A DNA stretch of 64,000 bases from Gongronella butleri. Taxonomy: Eukaryota; Mucoromycota; Mucoromycetes; Mucorales; Cunninghamellaceae. Position 1 is the first letter of the stretch. Each line of letters opens with the position of its first letter. The position numbers and the translations under genes are program-made. The notes beneath the pieces are model-generated. The model saw nothing but the letters and a program-made list of their open reading frames with translations. It ran no database searches and was not told the origin of the DNA. The stretch is from contig JAIWZP010000026.1 of NCBI GenBank assembly GCA_025201375.1, positions 248,001-312,000 of the forward strand. Reading direction: 5' to 3'. Below, piece after piece: positions 34,590-44,508 of this stretch.

Positions 34590-35800
34590 TCGGATGAACC
34601 GTGTTTCAATAACGTACAACCAAAAATGATCCAAAAACTCCACTTTCTAAAATTTGGCTTTAATCGCTCTTTCCTCAAAAACGGCTTGATTGACCCCCGA
34701 TTTTTATTGCAGATTTGCTTAGGAAGAGTGGGTCAATACATCTAATGACGTGATTCTTAGGTCCCCAGGGTGTAGGTTGCCAAATGGATTTGAGATCTTT
34801 GTCCGGGCCTGGACCTCTCAAAGCGGGGGACCCTCCAGATACATTTTGACCTGACCCACCTTTTTTTTTCTAAATTCGAAAAAAAAAATCGTCACCATGG
34901 AGCGACTCATCGCAGCGCCACAAAACTTTTACATGTAATGGATGTTGCCCCTCTCTTTTCAGAAAAATATAAAAACCCAAAGGTCAATCATGTGGTTTGT
35001 CCAGGAGCACGACATTGCTGAAAATTTGGCTGTAACGCATTTTTGTAAAAATCATTTTGCAGTGAAATCATGATTCGATCATCGCCAAACTTTGCCACTT
35101 AACTATTTCAGCGACTCTCTTTGAAGCAAAAATTAAAAAACAGAAGTCGATCGGTCCATCTTCTGGCATGCACCGTTTCAAGAATTGTCACAAATCCAAT
35201 GATGACCAACATAAATCATGATTCGATTGCCTCCGAACCTTTGCCCTCTGACTATTTTGCCGCGCCAGTTCAACAAGACACTGAAAACCAGAGATTGACA
35301 GGATCGTTGTGCAAATGAATTCGAAATAACGACATTTTTACAAATGCTGAATTAATCGTCACAAATCATCGTGGTTTAATCGCTCAAAAGTTACACACAA
35401 GGTTATATCAACGTGTCTCTTTTTGAAAAGACGTTAGAACCAGGAGTTGACCGAGTCATTGTGCAAATAAATCCAAAACTTTGACATTTCCACAAATCCA
35501 CATCGGGTTCTCAAAATATTTTGTCGATCGCCGTGAAAATAGCACCGTTGGAAAGTGACGCACTCAGTTGTCATTTCCTGATTGTTTACTTGCCCGACGG
35601 ATGAATTTGTACACTTGCAAAAGTCAATCAAACATTAGAACAATTTTGAAACTCCCTTTTTTCGACAACTGTAAAATCAATCAACAGTGCTTTTGATATG
35701 CCAAAGGTATCTGTTGAATCTCTATCGAATGAGACCAGTTTCACCAATGGATGGCCAATCTTGCGGATCAATGCATCAAGCAGCGAATTACTGTAACAAT
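34590..35800 (+). repeat. Dispersed repeat family R2, copy c, with internal sub-repeats of about 120-170 bp
   Basis: The segment 35180-35480 is collinear with 51830-52160 (CACAAATC..GACCAACA..AAATCATGA.TCGATTGCC and GACTATTT.GCCGCGCC). Internally, ACCAGAGATTGACAGGATCG...CAAATGAATTCGAAA and ACCAGGAGTTGACCGAGTC...CAAATAAATCCAAAA recur as diverged sub-repeats. No conserved open frame. Confidence 0.65.
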
Positions 35801-35830
35801 TGGCATTGATGGCTTTGCACGGCTTATGAT

Positions 35831-35872
35831 ATCATACTGTATTATTACGTACAGTATATAATACAGTATGAT
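35831..35872. repeat. Perfect 15-bp inverted repeat (ATCATACTGTATTAT hairpin)
   Basis: ATCATACTGTATTAT at 35831-35845 is exactly complementary to ATAATACAGTATGAT at 35858-35872, with a 12-nt loop that contains another TACAGTA. It lies 65 bp beyond the 3' end of the two-TM gene, so it might also act in RNA as a 3'-end structure. Confidence 0.85.
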
Positions 35873-35937
35873 AACGGGGCATGATGAGCACAATTTTTAT
35901 TCTCATAGAAGAGTATGACATTTCCCTAATTTCCATC

Positions 35938-37341
35938 TTATCGTAGAAAAATGGCATTAGATGATGTGAGTACGACAATGTCCCAATCAGTGGGAGTGTT
36001 GTGAGTGACGACAAAGATCTGTTCATTCACGTCAATGAGCTCCAGGTGCCAAATGCCATCGTTTCTTGGCAATATAATGACGTGGTTTTGCCCAAAAGGC
36101 GCCGTTCGTGCAACAATGACGCCGTGCTTGATCAATTCTGCACTGCTTACGGGCACATCCGCTGTAATTGGCCCTGTGGCTGTGGCGCCAATGAGGTAAG
36201 AAAAGCCCACCTTGTTGAATGGCGCTTGTTGACTCTTGTTGGCATTGATGCCGCAGGCTGCAATCTCGTTGATCTGCGTTTCGTCAATGCGCGTCAGATA
36301 GTATCGCCCGCGTATAAAATCGTACCACGACCACTCTTGCATCAGCGTGGCCTTGAGAGCGGTCGTAAATATGCCAATCAGCACAACCAAGAGACTGAGC
36401 AGGCTGGAAGGATCGACGCCAACATTTTCCAGCAAGTCGCGCCGCCACGTGTTGATGAAGATCACGCCACCAAAACATGCGAAATAAATGATGCCGACCG
36501 TCCATAAATGCCAAACTATCTTGCATTCAAACCCATGACGCGTGATCCGCTTGATATTCGCCTCGCTCTGCGTTTTTGGTGGAATTTGGCGCAAATACGT
36601 AACGCCACTGCCGTCTGTTTGCCACTCAATCAAGCCAACTTTCCACTGATTCAGCATAAGAGCACGGAAGCGAGTGTCTTGATCCAGAATTTTCTCAAAT
36701 TTTGGCGTGAGCTGCGCTTGGCTGTCGGGCTGTTCAATGGACATGCCATATTTGTATCTGATGTATTCTCCAGTGCATTGCATGGCAGGGTGGTTGTACC
36801 TGATATATGCATCAAAGGGTATCGGCTTCCAATCTTTGTATTTGATGGGGTCATAGACCATGGAAGGGAAATCGAGTGGCTGCGTGAACATTTTGAAAAA
36901 CCATTGACGCGCCATTGTAAACTCCCATTCATCCCTGGTATTGATTGCTTGCGCCACTTTGAATGTGAGTCCGATTTGGAGCATCAAGCGCGTGACCGCG
37001 TCGCCCAGCATTTTATCCACGGAATCGGAGAGACTTTGGAGATAACCAATGTCTTTGTGCACGCAAAACAGGTCGTTGAGGGCTTCAAGGGCGCCTTGTG
37101 CGCATTGTTGCAGCTCAATCATGCTTATGGGTGTCCCAGGCTCCGGATATTTTGGGTCTTCAATGACCAAAACGAACACTGCGACGAGCACAGAATCATT
37201 CAAATCAATAGCGCATTCATTGCCATCCCATGTCTTGATGATAAATCTTTGGACTAATTTACGATCGGTATGGAACTCCACCGACTTTGTGGGCGGTTTT
37301 GCCCGTCGATTCATTGGTATTGTTTCATAGTGTGGACGCAT
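35938..37341 (-). CDS. Hypothetical two-TM protein (467 aa), intronless
   Basis: ATG 37341, stop 35940-35938. No family recognised. Residues 1-270 are soluble, start with a basic/Pro stretch (RRAKPPTKSVEFHTDRKLVQ) and include aromatic-rich text (FTMARQWFFKMF, IRYNHPAMQCTGEYIRYKYG). Two membrane spans follow at ~274-297 (IVWHLWTVGIIYFACFGGVI) and ~311-332 (SSLLSLLVVLIGIFTTALKA). After them come WSWYDFIRGRYYLTRIDE and a ~120-residue soluble C-terminus (HVIILPRNDGIWHLELIDV). No N-terminal signal peptide, so both soluble parts would face the same side, probably the cytosol (inference). It sits between seven-TM members 2 and 3 and is likewise intronless, suggesting a lineage-specific accessory cluster. 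Codon usage looks coding throughout and no frameshift is seen. Confidence 0.7.
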   Translation of the reverse strand: MRPHYETIPMNRRAKPPTKSVEFHTDRKLVQRFIIKTWDGNECAIDLNDSVLVAVFVLVIEDPKYPEPGTPISMIELQQCAQGALEALNDLFCVHKDIGYLQSLSDSVDKMLGDAVTRLMLQIGLTFKVAQAINTRDEWEFTMARQWFFKMFTQPLDFPSMVYDPIKYKDWKPIPFDAYIRYNHPAMQCTGEYIRYKYGMSIEQPDSQAQLTPKFEKILDQDTRFRALMLNQWKVGLIEWQTDGSGVTYLRQIPPKTQSEANIKRITRHGFECKIVWHLWTVGIIYFACFGGVIFINTWRRDLLENVGVDPSSLLSLLVVLIGIFTTALKATLMQEWSWYDFIRGRYYLTRIDETQINEIAACGINANKSQQAPFNKVGFSYLIGATATGPITADVPVSSAELIKHGVIVARTAPFGQNHVIILPRNDGIWHLELIDVNEQIFVVTHNTPTDWDIVVLTSSNAIFLR

Positions 37342-38459
37342 TTCAAAGATAAAATCGAAAACAAAGCAAAATGAAAATGAAAAAAAGCAAAATTTGCTTT
37401 TGTGAAGATCACTTGGGTGGAATCCAGTCTAGTGGCACAAAGTAAGCTCTTGTACTCATTGAGGGTTTTCAATTTTTTTTTTCGTGTTCCACATGAAGAA
37501 ATCATCTTTTTTGACCTTGACTGCAGTGCTTTGACGTTGATGAGTGATCTAGATCCATGGTGCTGCAATTGCATCCTCGTCAATTGCCTCTAACAAGGCA
37601 ATTTCCCTTTTTATGGTGATGTTTTTCAAAGCAATTAGGCAGAAAAAATCGAGAATCCGTTTTTATTAGATTTTTTTTCCTCCAAAATGTATCATGAATC
37701 ATAGATACCAGCAAAATAAGTTTAGCTGTTGGTGTGTTTAGTCTGTTCCAATTGCATTGGAGAGGCTGTTTACAAAGAAAGACATTGCAGAAAAAAAATT
37801 AAAAGTTTGATTCCCTTGAAAGTAAACGTGCGTTTAAGGTCTTGTAGCCTTTCGCAATGAGCAGCTTTGATGTAGCCTGTCATGACTTGCATGCAATGTC
37901 TTTATTTCTGAAGCAATTGGCAAGCCGGAACATAAATGTAGCTCGCAAAAGCTTAAAAGTAATTGTTTGCAATAGAAACTTGGAGCGATTTGTGTGGCCA
38001 AATTGCAATAATTTCAGTGACCCAATATTGTGCACTTGCAGCGCATGTCCATTCGCTCAAGTTTGAGTCATTCCAAGGGCACCAAGGTGTCCAAAAAAGG
38101 TGAATACCTGTGATTTTGCAGTCTCAAAAATGGTTTTGCAGGAAAAGGGCTCTGTAAGATACTTAGAAAAAGATATTTTGGCGCGGAAAGATGTGATGTT
38201 GTTGATCGCCATCATTGACGGGCTATCGAATGAACACGTTCAGGCGGGCAAATGGCCATTTTGTCTTTTTGACGGCAATTCGGGCAAAATTGCAGGAAGG
38301 AGGCGCCGCAGGCGGCTTTCCTGTGTGCCACTAGAGTCAAAAGGGGCTTGCAGATCGCGTGCCACTGTGTCACCGCGATCACAAATACTTCTCTGGCGAA
38401 AAAAGGAGGCTGTGTGGCGCCATGGTTTTTATTTTTTAAACTTTTTCTTGTTTTTTGTT
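37342..38459. other. Intergenic, 1.1 kb, no gene recognised
   Basis: Promoter of the two-TM gene (CCATAAAAAGGG-like element on the minus strand near 37608) and the 3' flank of seven-TM member 3. Small open frames around 38100-38519 have no motif and partly overlap the member 3 coding end. Confidence 0.5.
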
Positions 38460-39470
38460 TTAAGCAACTTCGACTTTGGGGGAATGGCCACCTGCTTCGA
38501 TGTTCTGTTGAGGCAATGAGGGAAGAGAGCGATCAAAGTTGCCATTGTGGGCATACTGAGGCTGCGGCGGATAATGCTGTTGCTGCTGTTGCTGCTGTAG
38601 GTGATCATATTGCATAAAAGGCTGCTGTTGCTGGGCAACCTGAGGATATTGGAATTGAGGAGAAGGAACATAGCCTCCAGAAATGGGCTGTCCAGCGAGA
38701 TAGCCACCAGTGGTAGCGGCATTGGGATCAATGTCCCATTTCCAGGACGGGATGAAAAACACGGCGATTGTAGCAGCGACACAAGGGCACACCAAATAAA
38801 AAGCACAAAAGAGGGGCATGTATTGCAAGATGGGGATGTACGCGAGACCAATCACGTTGTACACCATGGACAGAGTGAAAAAGAGGCAGTATGCCGCATA
38901 GGTGGGGCCAAACGACCGAGAGTAGCGCGCGATCCACACGAGGTACGGGATGACGTACCAAAAGAACACACTGTTAAGGATGGTGATGACCAAATCGATA
39001 TCGTCGACGTACTCATAAGGAAGTGCCAGGTATGCAATCACGCACGCGGTGGGTGCAAGGACCCACACGTACGAGATCATGACTAGCCAGCCATCCGCGG
39101 TCCTGACAAGGCTGTTGTCCGTGGCAATCAAGCAAAAGTGCACAATTAAAACTGGCAGCAAGGCCATGGTCACGTCGGCAACATGCTGGAAGATCGTGGT
39201 CACATACGTGTAATCGTAATACGTGAGCTGATCCTGGTAGGTCGCCGGCAGTCGAAACACAGGGATAAGCATGGCACCGCGCGCAATCGCGTTGGAAGCG
39301 CAGCACAGCAGAAGCAGTGCATAAAGAGTGCGTTTGGCGCGTTGATTCTTGAATTGCACAAGTTTCCATGCTGAAAGAATGGTGTTGATGAACATCCAAG
39401 CTATCGACAGAGGCAGCAGCACGCGCACCGCCAGGGTCAAATTAAAATATCTGAACCAGAGGGCTAACAT
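38460..39470 (-). CDS. Seven-TM protein of a local paralogous family, member 3 (336 aa), intronless, Gln-rich tail
   Basis: ATG 39470, TAA 38462-38460. Same plan as members 1 and 2: VLLPLSIAWMFINTILSAWKL, QRAKRTLYALLLLCCASNAIAR then GAMLIPVFRLPA, TMALLPVLIVHFCLIATDNS, GWLVMISYVWVLAPTACVIA, VITILNSVFFWYVIPYLVWI, TYAAYCLFFTLSMVYNVIGL and FYLVCPCVAATIAVFFIPSW. The tail is longer and Gln/Tyr/Pro-rich, with a run of eight Gln, then FDRSLPSLP and a final SPKVEVA that matches the PKxE ending of its paralogues. It is separated from members 1-2 by 6 kb of repeats and the two-TM gene, so the cluster was probably broken up by repeat insertion. Function unknown; receptor-like or transporter-like roles are both possible. 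Confidence 0.76.
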   Translation of the reverse strand: MLALWFRYFNLTLAVRVLLPLSIAWMFINTILSAWKLVQFKNQRAKRTLYALLLLCCASNAIARGAMLIPVFRLPATYQDQLTYYDYTYVTTIFQHVADVTMALLPVLIVHFCLIATDNSLVRTADGWLVMISYVWVLAPTACVIAYLALPYEYVDDIDLVITILNSVFFWYVIPYLVWIARYSRSFGPTYAAYCLFFTLSMVYNVIGLAYIPILQYMPLFCAFYLVCPCVAATIAVFFIPSWKWDIDPNAATTGGYLAGQPISGGYVPSPQFQYPQVAQQQQPFMQYDHLQQQQQQQHYPPQPQYAHNGNFDRSLPSLPQQNIEAGGHSPKVEVA

Positions 39471-41857
39471 GTTGGAATTAGGAGATGAAAAAAAGGAAAA
39501 AAGAAAGACAAAAAAAAAAAAAAACAGGGAAAAAGACCGTTCTCGACCTTGATCGCTTCAATAAAAAGTGGCAAAAGTGTGGCTATGCCAATCGTGGCTA
39601 CCTAAAAAAAAAAAAAAAAAAAAAAAACGAAAAAGAAAAAAGAAAAAAAGGTGCCGCTGTTCAGTGGAAAAACGACTGTCATCATCTTTAGATGGCATGC
39701 TACCATTGTCATTTCTATCGTCTTCACGTTTTATCCATCATCCATCTATTAGTACAAGTCAAATCAGCCCTCATACAGGTATTCGAGCTATACATATCTC
39801 TTGCATCTGAAAGATGTGCATTTTGCTTGTGATCCGTCAGCAAAAACCCAAAACAGACATGTATCATCATGGTGACACAAGGCGCTCGTGTAACGCGTTG
39901 GCTTCAATTGAACGGGGTACGAAAAAGAAGGCAACCCCACGTACAAAGATCACCATTGTTGTGCTTCACCCTTTTGCTAGTCGCACATGCGGCTTTTTTT
40001 CTTTTGTTTTAAGAAAAAAAGGACATGTTACTCGCACCAGCCATCCACACACTTTTGACTAGCTCCCCACACCTTCATTTTTTTGCATGTTGCTTTCAAT
40101 TTCTTGACCCCAATCTGGATAAAAAAAATCGCAACTGAATTAGCATGAAGCCATTCCAAATGGGGTTTGTAGTAGTCAAGATCATGTAAAAATGCCTTCC
40201 TGATGCCACCAAGCAATTATCAGCCCCTCTGTTCCAACTAAAATTGCTGTCTTTTACATGCGAATCTTTCTGAAGTAATCGTGTTTTTGCAAAATTCTTG
40301 CGGTCAAGCCTGCCATCCTGCCAAAAGATGTCGATAGCCAGCAGAGGGCAAGCTAAATGCAGCAGAAATAAAGCATCGGGACACGAAAGAAAAGGACAAG
40401 CGAAGGTGAAACAATCACACCTTCGATTTTTACACGTAAATGTTGCAGCATCGACGAGTGGGTTCAAAATTTAATGCGTTACTCCCATAAAATACAAATG
40501 AAAGAATAGGAGGCAGGCAGTCATTTGAGCCCCTCTTTGTAACTCATGGTGCACAATTTGGAGAGCTATTTGTTGGAAATTCGACGCACGGCCCCAATTT
40601 TTGAGAAAAAAAATAGTCCTTTCGATCCCCCTCAAACTTGAACAGGCTATATCATAGATGCCAAAGGCTGGTAGCAGCGAGGCAAATTTCACGGGATACT
40701 GTTTTGTAGATTTCGAAAAAATGGTGTTTGCAAATGCTAAAAATGCCCCTTTCAAAGGGTCCTCATTTGACGACGATATGCGCTTGAGCCGAACAGTTGC
40801 TATTTCCTCGAAGAGCATGATTCATTTATTCATGCCAATGCACTACGAAACCTTAGGGATATGGCACAATCAAGCAATCAGACGCATTCAAAATCACAAG
40901 AAATACGACGCGTCGTAAATCACGCGCAAAAAAATTCTTCAGCTGATCACCGGCACGTTCGGGCGTGCGAGGTAAAATGCACGAGATCCCTTATTTTTAA
41001 AGTACCAGATCGTGTTGTGGTCAAATGCCATCCATTTCAAAATGCAATGTGTTATGCTTTATTAAAAATCGATTTTTTCCCCAGCTGGCATAAAAATGTT
41101 CGGCGCTTGCAGTAATAAGATGTAGCAAGGGTAGCCTTGTCCTGTTCCTCTCCAAGGTTTGTGGCGATCAAGCTTGTTTTTGATTATCGAAAATTGACCG
41201 AGGGGGAGTCATCCCATTTAAATAGTGTTTGGCCAATTTTAATTTTGGCTTTGCTCGCCATCAACGTGACCTAGATCTGTCTTTGTGGGCTTAAATGAAA
41301 GCGTGTCGCGTCCTTTACAAGTGCAGTGCAAAATCAACCAAAAAGACTTGAGGACACGGCTTGAAATCCCGAAATGGATGAGTGTTCGTTTTTTTGCATT
41401 TTTCTGGCATCTAATCACGGTGATCTCGGATAAAACCAATGCCATTCGAGAACTAGGAAGTCGTATTATCATCCATCTGTGTAACAAAACTCTAGGTTCC
41501 TTGTTGATATGCGAGCAATTCGCGTCTTTCGCATGAAAAAGTTGGCGTTGGTGCTGTTTCTGTAAAATTTCTCGCTTTCAGTATGGACGTACACCTGCAA
41601 ATGACACGTTGTCAAAAACCTCTTTTTGTAAGCGCGTCGTACATTGATGGCAAACATCTTTATCGCGTGCGCGTTCTTTCTTTTTGCGCTTTACATGGCA
41701 ATCCATGCAAGGGGGTGGCAAAAACAAAAAGGCGCGCAGAGTGCATTGACCCAATGAGGATGCATCGGGACGTGAAAGCCTTGAAAATTGGCTGACATTG
41801 AATCTCGGTGTTGTCAAGCCTTTCTTTACTCTCTTTTTCCACAGTGCACGCTTTTTC
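39471..41857. other. Intergenic, 2.4 kb, no gene recognised
   Basis: Begins with A-rich runs (39502-39525, 39604-39627) upstream of seven-TM member 3. The rest is unique-looking sequence. Short frames such as 40658-40918 (+) show no motif, signal peptide or splice support. Confidence 0.5.
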
Positions 41858-43182
41858 ATGGCACCCAACAAGCGCAAAGCGAATACGATCAGCAACAGCA
41901 ATAGCAAGCGTGTCAAGGCAACCCCCAAAAAGACGCAAAAGTAAGTTGCACGCCGCCACAAGCTTTTCTGGCTACGAAACCTTGAAAAAACTCGGAATCG
42001 ACACAAAAAAACTGACCTTTTTTTTTTGCTCACAGATCGCTTGCGACGTCCATGGTATGTGCTGTGTGCTCCGCGTGGTTTTCATTAGGATTGGCTGATC
42101 CCCTTTTTTTGTTTGTGTAGACCGCGGTCAAGCCGTCAGATTTGCCGTGTGATAAATGGTTCGAGCAATATGCGGACCTCACGACCAATACCATGCCACC
42201 TGACGGCGTCCAGCGCTTTTTCAAGGACGTGGGTGTTTCGCTCGACGGTGTAAGCAGCCATCCAGCACTCCAAATGGCTCCAGTGGCTCAATTTTGCTTG
42301 ATTTTATAGGTGGACACCTTTCTTGTGGCGTGGAAATTACAATTGGAACGAATGGGTACGTTTGACGGCGGCGCCTTTTTTGCTTATTGGATGCAAATGT
42401 CGCGTCGCCCCGCTTACGCAAGCGCTTTTTTTTGTGTTGATTAGGTTACATCACCAAGGATGAATGGACCACGAACATGGGCCGCTTAAAGTAAGCGTCA
42501 TTGGACAAAGGATCATCATCTTTCTGGCTTGCTCGCGCTCTAATTGCCTTTTTTTTTTTTTAATCAGTGTGGCGTCGCCAGATCGCTTCATGCAATATCT
42601 CAATTCGTGGAAAGCGGAGCTAGCCAGCGATGAGCGCGCGCTGCCGCAGCTGTATCAGTACACATTTGGCTATGCCAAGACGGTGGGCCAAAAGAGCATG
42701 CAAGTCGACGTGGCCCTCGTTCTCTGGGATCTCTTGCTTGGCCAACAATACCCCCATATTCCCAAATTCATCGAATTCATCAATGTAAGCAAAATTCAAA
42801 CCCCACGCACGCGTTCCTTTTGCTTACTCTCTATGATTTTTAGGAGACGCATCCCGTAAAAGTGATCAACAAAGGTAAAAAATAACGCGCAATTGCCGGG
42901 CAAAACTAGACACGACGCGTCTTTTTCTCTTTTTTTTCGGCTTTTGACCGGATTTTCTCTGGGTAGATCAATGGTCAAGTCTCCTGGACTTCATCAAGAG
43001 CATACCCTTCAACCTTGAGGGCTACGACAGCACCTCATCTTGTAAGAAATTTCTTGACGATAATGGCAAACTGACGTGCATTGAGTCACTCACGCCTTTT
43101 TTTTATGACATGATCCCTCACAGGGCCTGTACTTTTCGACGATTATGCGCAGTGGCGCAAGCAGCAGCAGCAGCAGCATTAG
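41858..43182 (+). CDS. DCN1: DCN1-like protein, NEDD8 E3 for cullins (234 aa), nine exons
   Basis: Scaffold-type E3 that brings Ubc12~NEDD8 to cullins. Exons: 41858-41940, 42036-42054, 42121-42249, 42310-42355, 42445-42490, 42568-42784, 42844-42874, 42967-43041, 43124-43182 (TAG). The C-terminal potentiating-neddylation (PONY) domain is clear: FIEFINETHPVKVINKDQWS then LLDFIKSIPFNLEGYDSTSS and WPVLFDDYAQW, closing with a five-Gln run. The middle part (AVKPSDLPCDKWFEQYADLT ... YITKDEWTTNMGRL) matches the EF-hand-like start of the domain. The N-terminus (MAPNKRKANTISNSNSKRVK) is basic and lacks a visible UBA domain, which some Dcn1 proteins have. Exon 2 is only 19 bp. A CTTTTTCCACAG acceptor-like site 12 bp before the ATG suggests a spliced 5' leader. 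Confidence 0.92.
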
Positions 43183-44508
43183 ATGCTTTCCTCGTCCCTT
43201 CTCCTTCCACCCATTGAACCCCCTTTTCTCCCCTTTAGCATTCCCTGGACCATCATTTCGTCCGTGTCGACTCGTATCAACTCGTGTCTCTGTGACTTTA
43301 CATCTACTTTTCTCGACTTGTCTACTCTCCCTTGTCCCCATTCCGGCCGTCCATGGCTAATCTACATGAAAATTACAACAAAGCCAGTAAAAAAATCACG
43401 AGAGACGCGCTGCGTCGCCTTGATATCTTGATTTTCACCTCCCTTGCCTGCCCTGACAAGTGCCACCGGCACCACGGACACGTACTCATTTTCATAGAAT
43501 CACTCTAAACTGGCTGCGTCGTGCTCAACAGCAGCCGCTGGTACGCATAATTGGCGCGCTTGGGCGTACAGTCAAGAAAGAAATGTATGGCACCATCAAA
43601 CCCTGTGAATTGACGCTGAATTGACTTTATGCATCTTTTCGGGCAGAGCGCGCAACACATGCGTGCGCATAAATCCCAGGTAGCGCAGGAAAAAGGCAAA
43701 CGCGTGGTTCACGAGTCTCTCTTCCCTTTTAAAAGAGCCAGTGTCGAGATGTTTGGGCCTAGCAGAAACCCTGGAGACAACAGTCAAGCTCACATGTCTG
43801 AACATTAAAAATAGGCGTTGAGAGCCTTGCCGAATTCAGGCACATCCATAAAGTTCAATGGTGTAACCGGTATTTTTTAATTTGAGGGCCTGTTCAATTT
43901 GAAACTCGCCATCTCCATTGGCCTGCGCGTCACACAAGGGCTCTTGTGTGTGCGCAATGCTGGTGCCAAAGCACAGAAATCAATCAGCTTCGCTTTTTTT
44001 CTTTTTTTGCAAAAAAAAAAAAAAGGAAAAACGGGTGGAAAAGGAGGCGCCCCCTCCATCGATTTCACGAATTGGGATGGTCACGTCCACATCAGGCAGT
44101 CTTGCAGATCAGACCCACATGAATAGGAGATCAAGGCGCGCTCCGAATTGCCTGGTCGAGCCATTGGCCATTCATTCATCTGTGCTTGGGCTGGCAGATC
44201 AAGAAAAACGAAGCCAAATTATCGCCAGCCAAAAATAACGTGCGGAGTGTTGCGCTTGTGTTACATTGCATCAATATAAAGTTGAGCAATTAGGGCCATG
44301 AGCTCCTTTTTTGGGATAATAAGGCCTCCTCCTCCCTTTTTTTTTCAACCTTTCTTTTTGTTTTTTTTCTTTTCTTACTACTGCCTCTTTGTCTATTGTC
44401 TTCCCCTTTTTTTTGGTGTGTGTTGTACCTAGGTAAAGGCATCAAGAAGAAGCACGGGCACCAATTCGCGTTGTTAGAGCCAGGACTGATCATTTTTGGA
44501 CTTTTTAG
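43183..44508. other. Intergenic, 1.3 kb, promoter side of chitin synthase
   Basis: CT-rich 3' flank of DCN1 (43190-43360), then AT-rich sequence. The last 180 bp before the chitin synthase ATG are strongly pyrimidine-rich (44330-44410), typical of highly expressed genes in this contig. No other gene is seen. Confidence 0.5.

Noticed and set aside
40658..40918. 86-aa frame as a small gene
   Set aside because: No signal peptide, domain, promoter or splice context; ordinary intergenic open frame.
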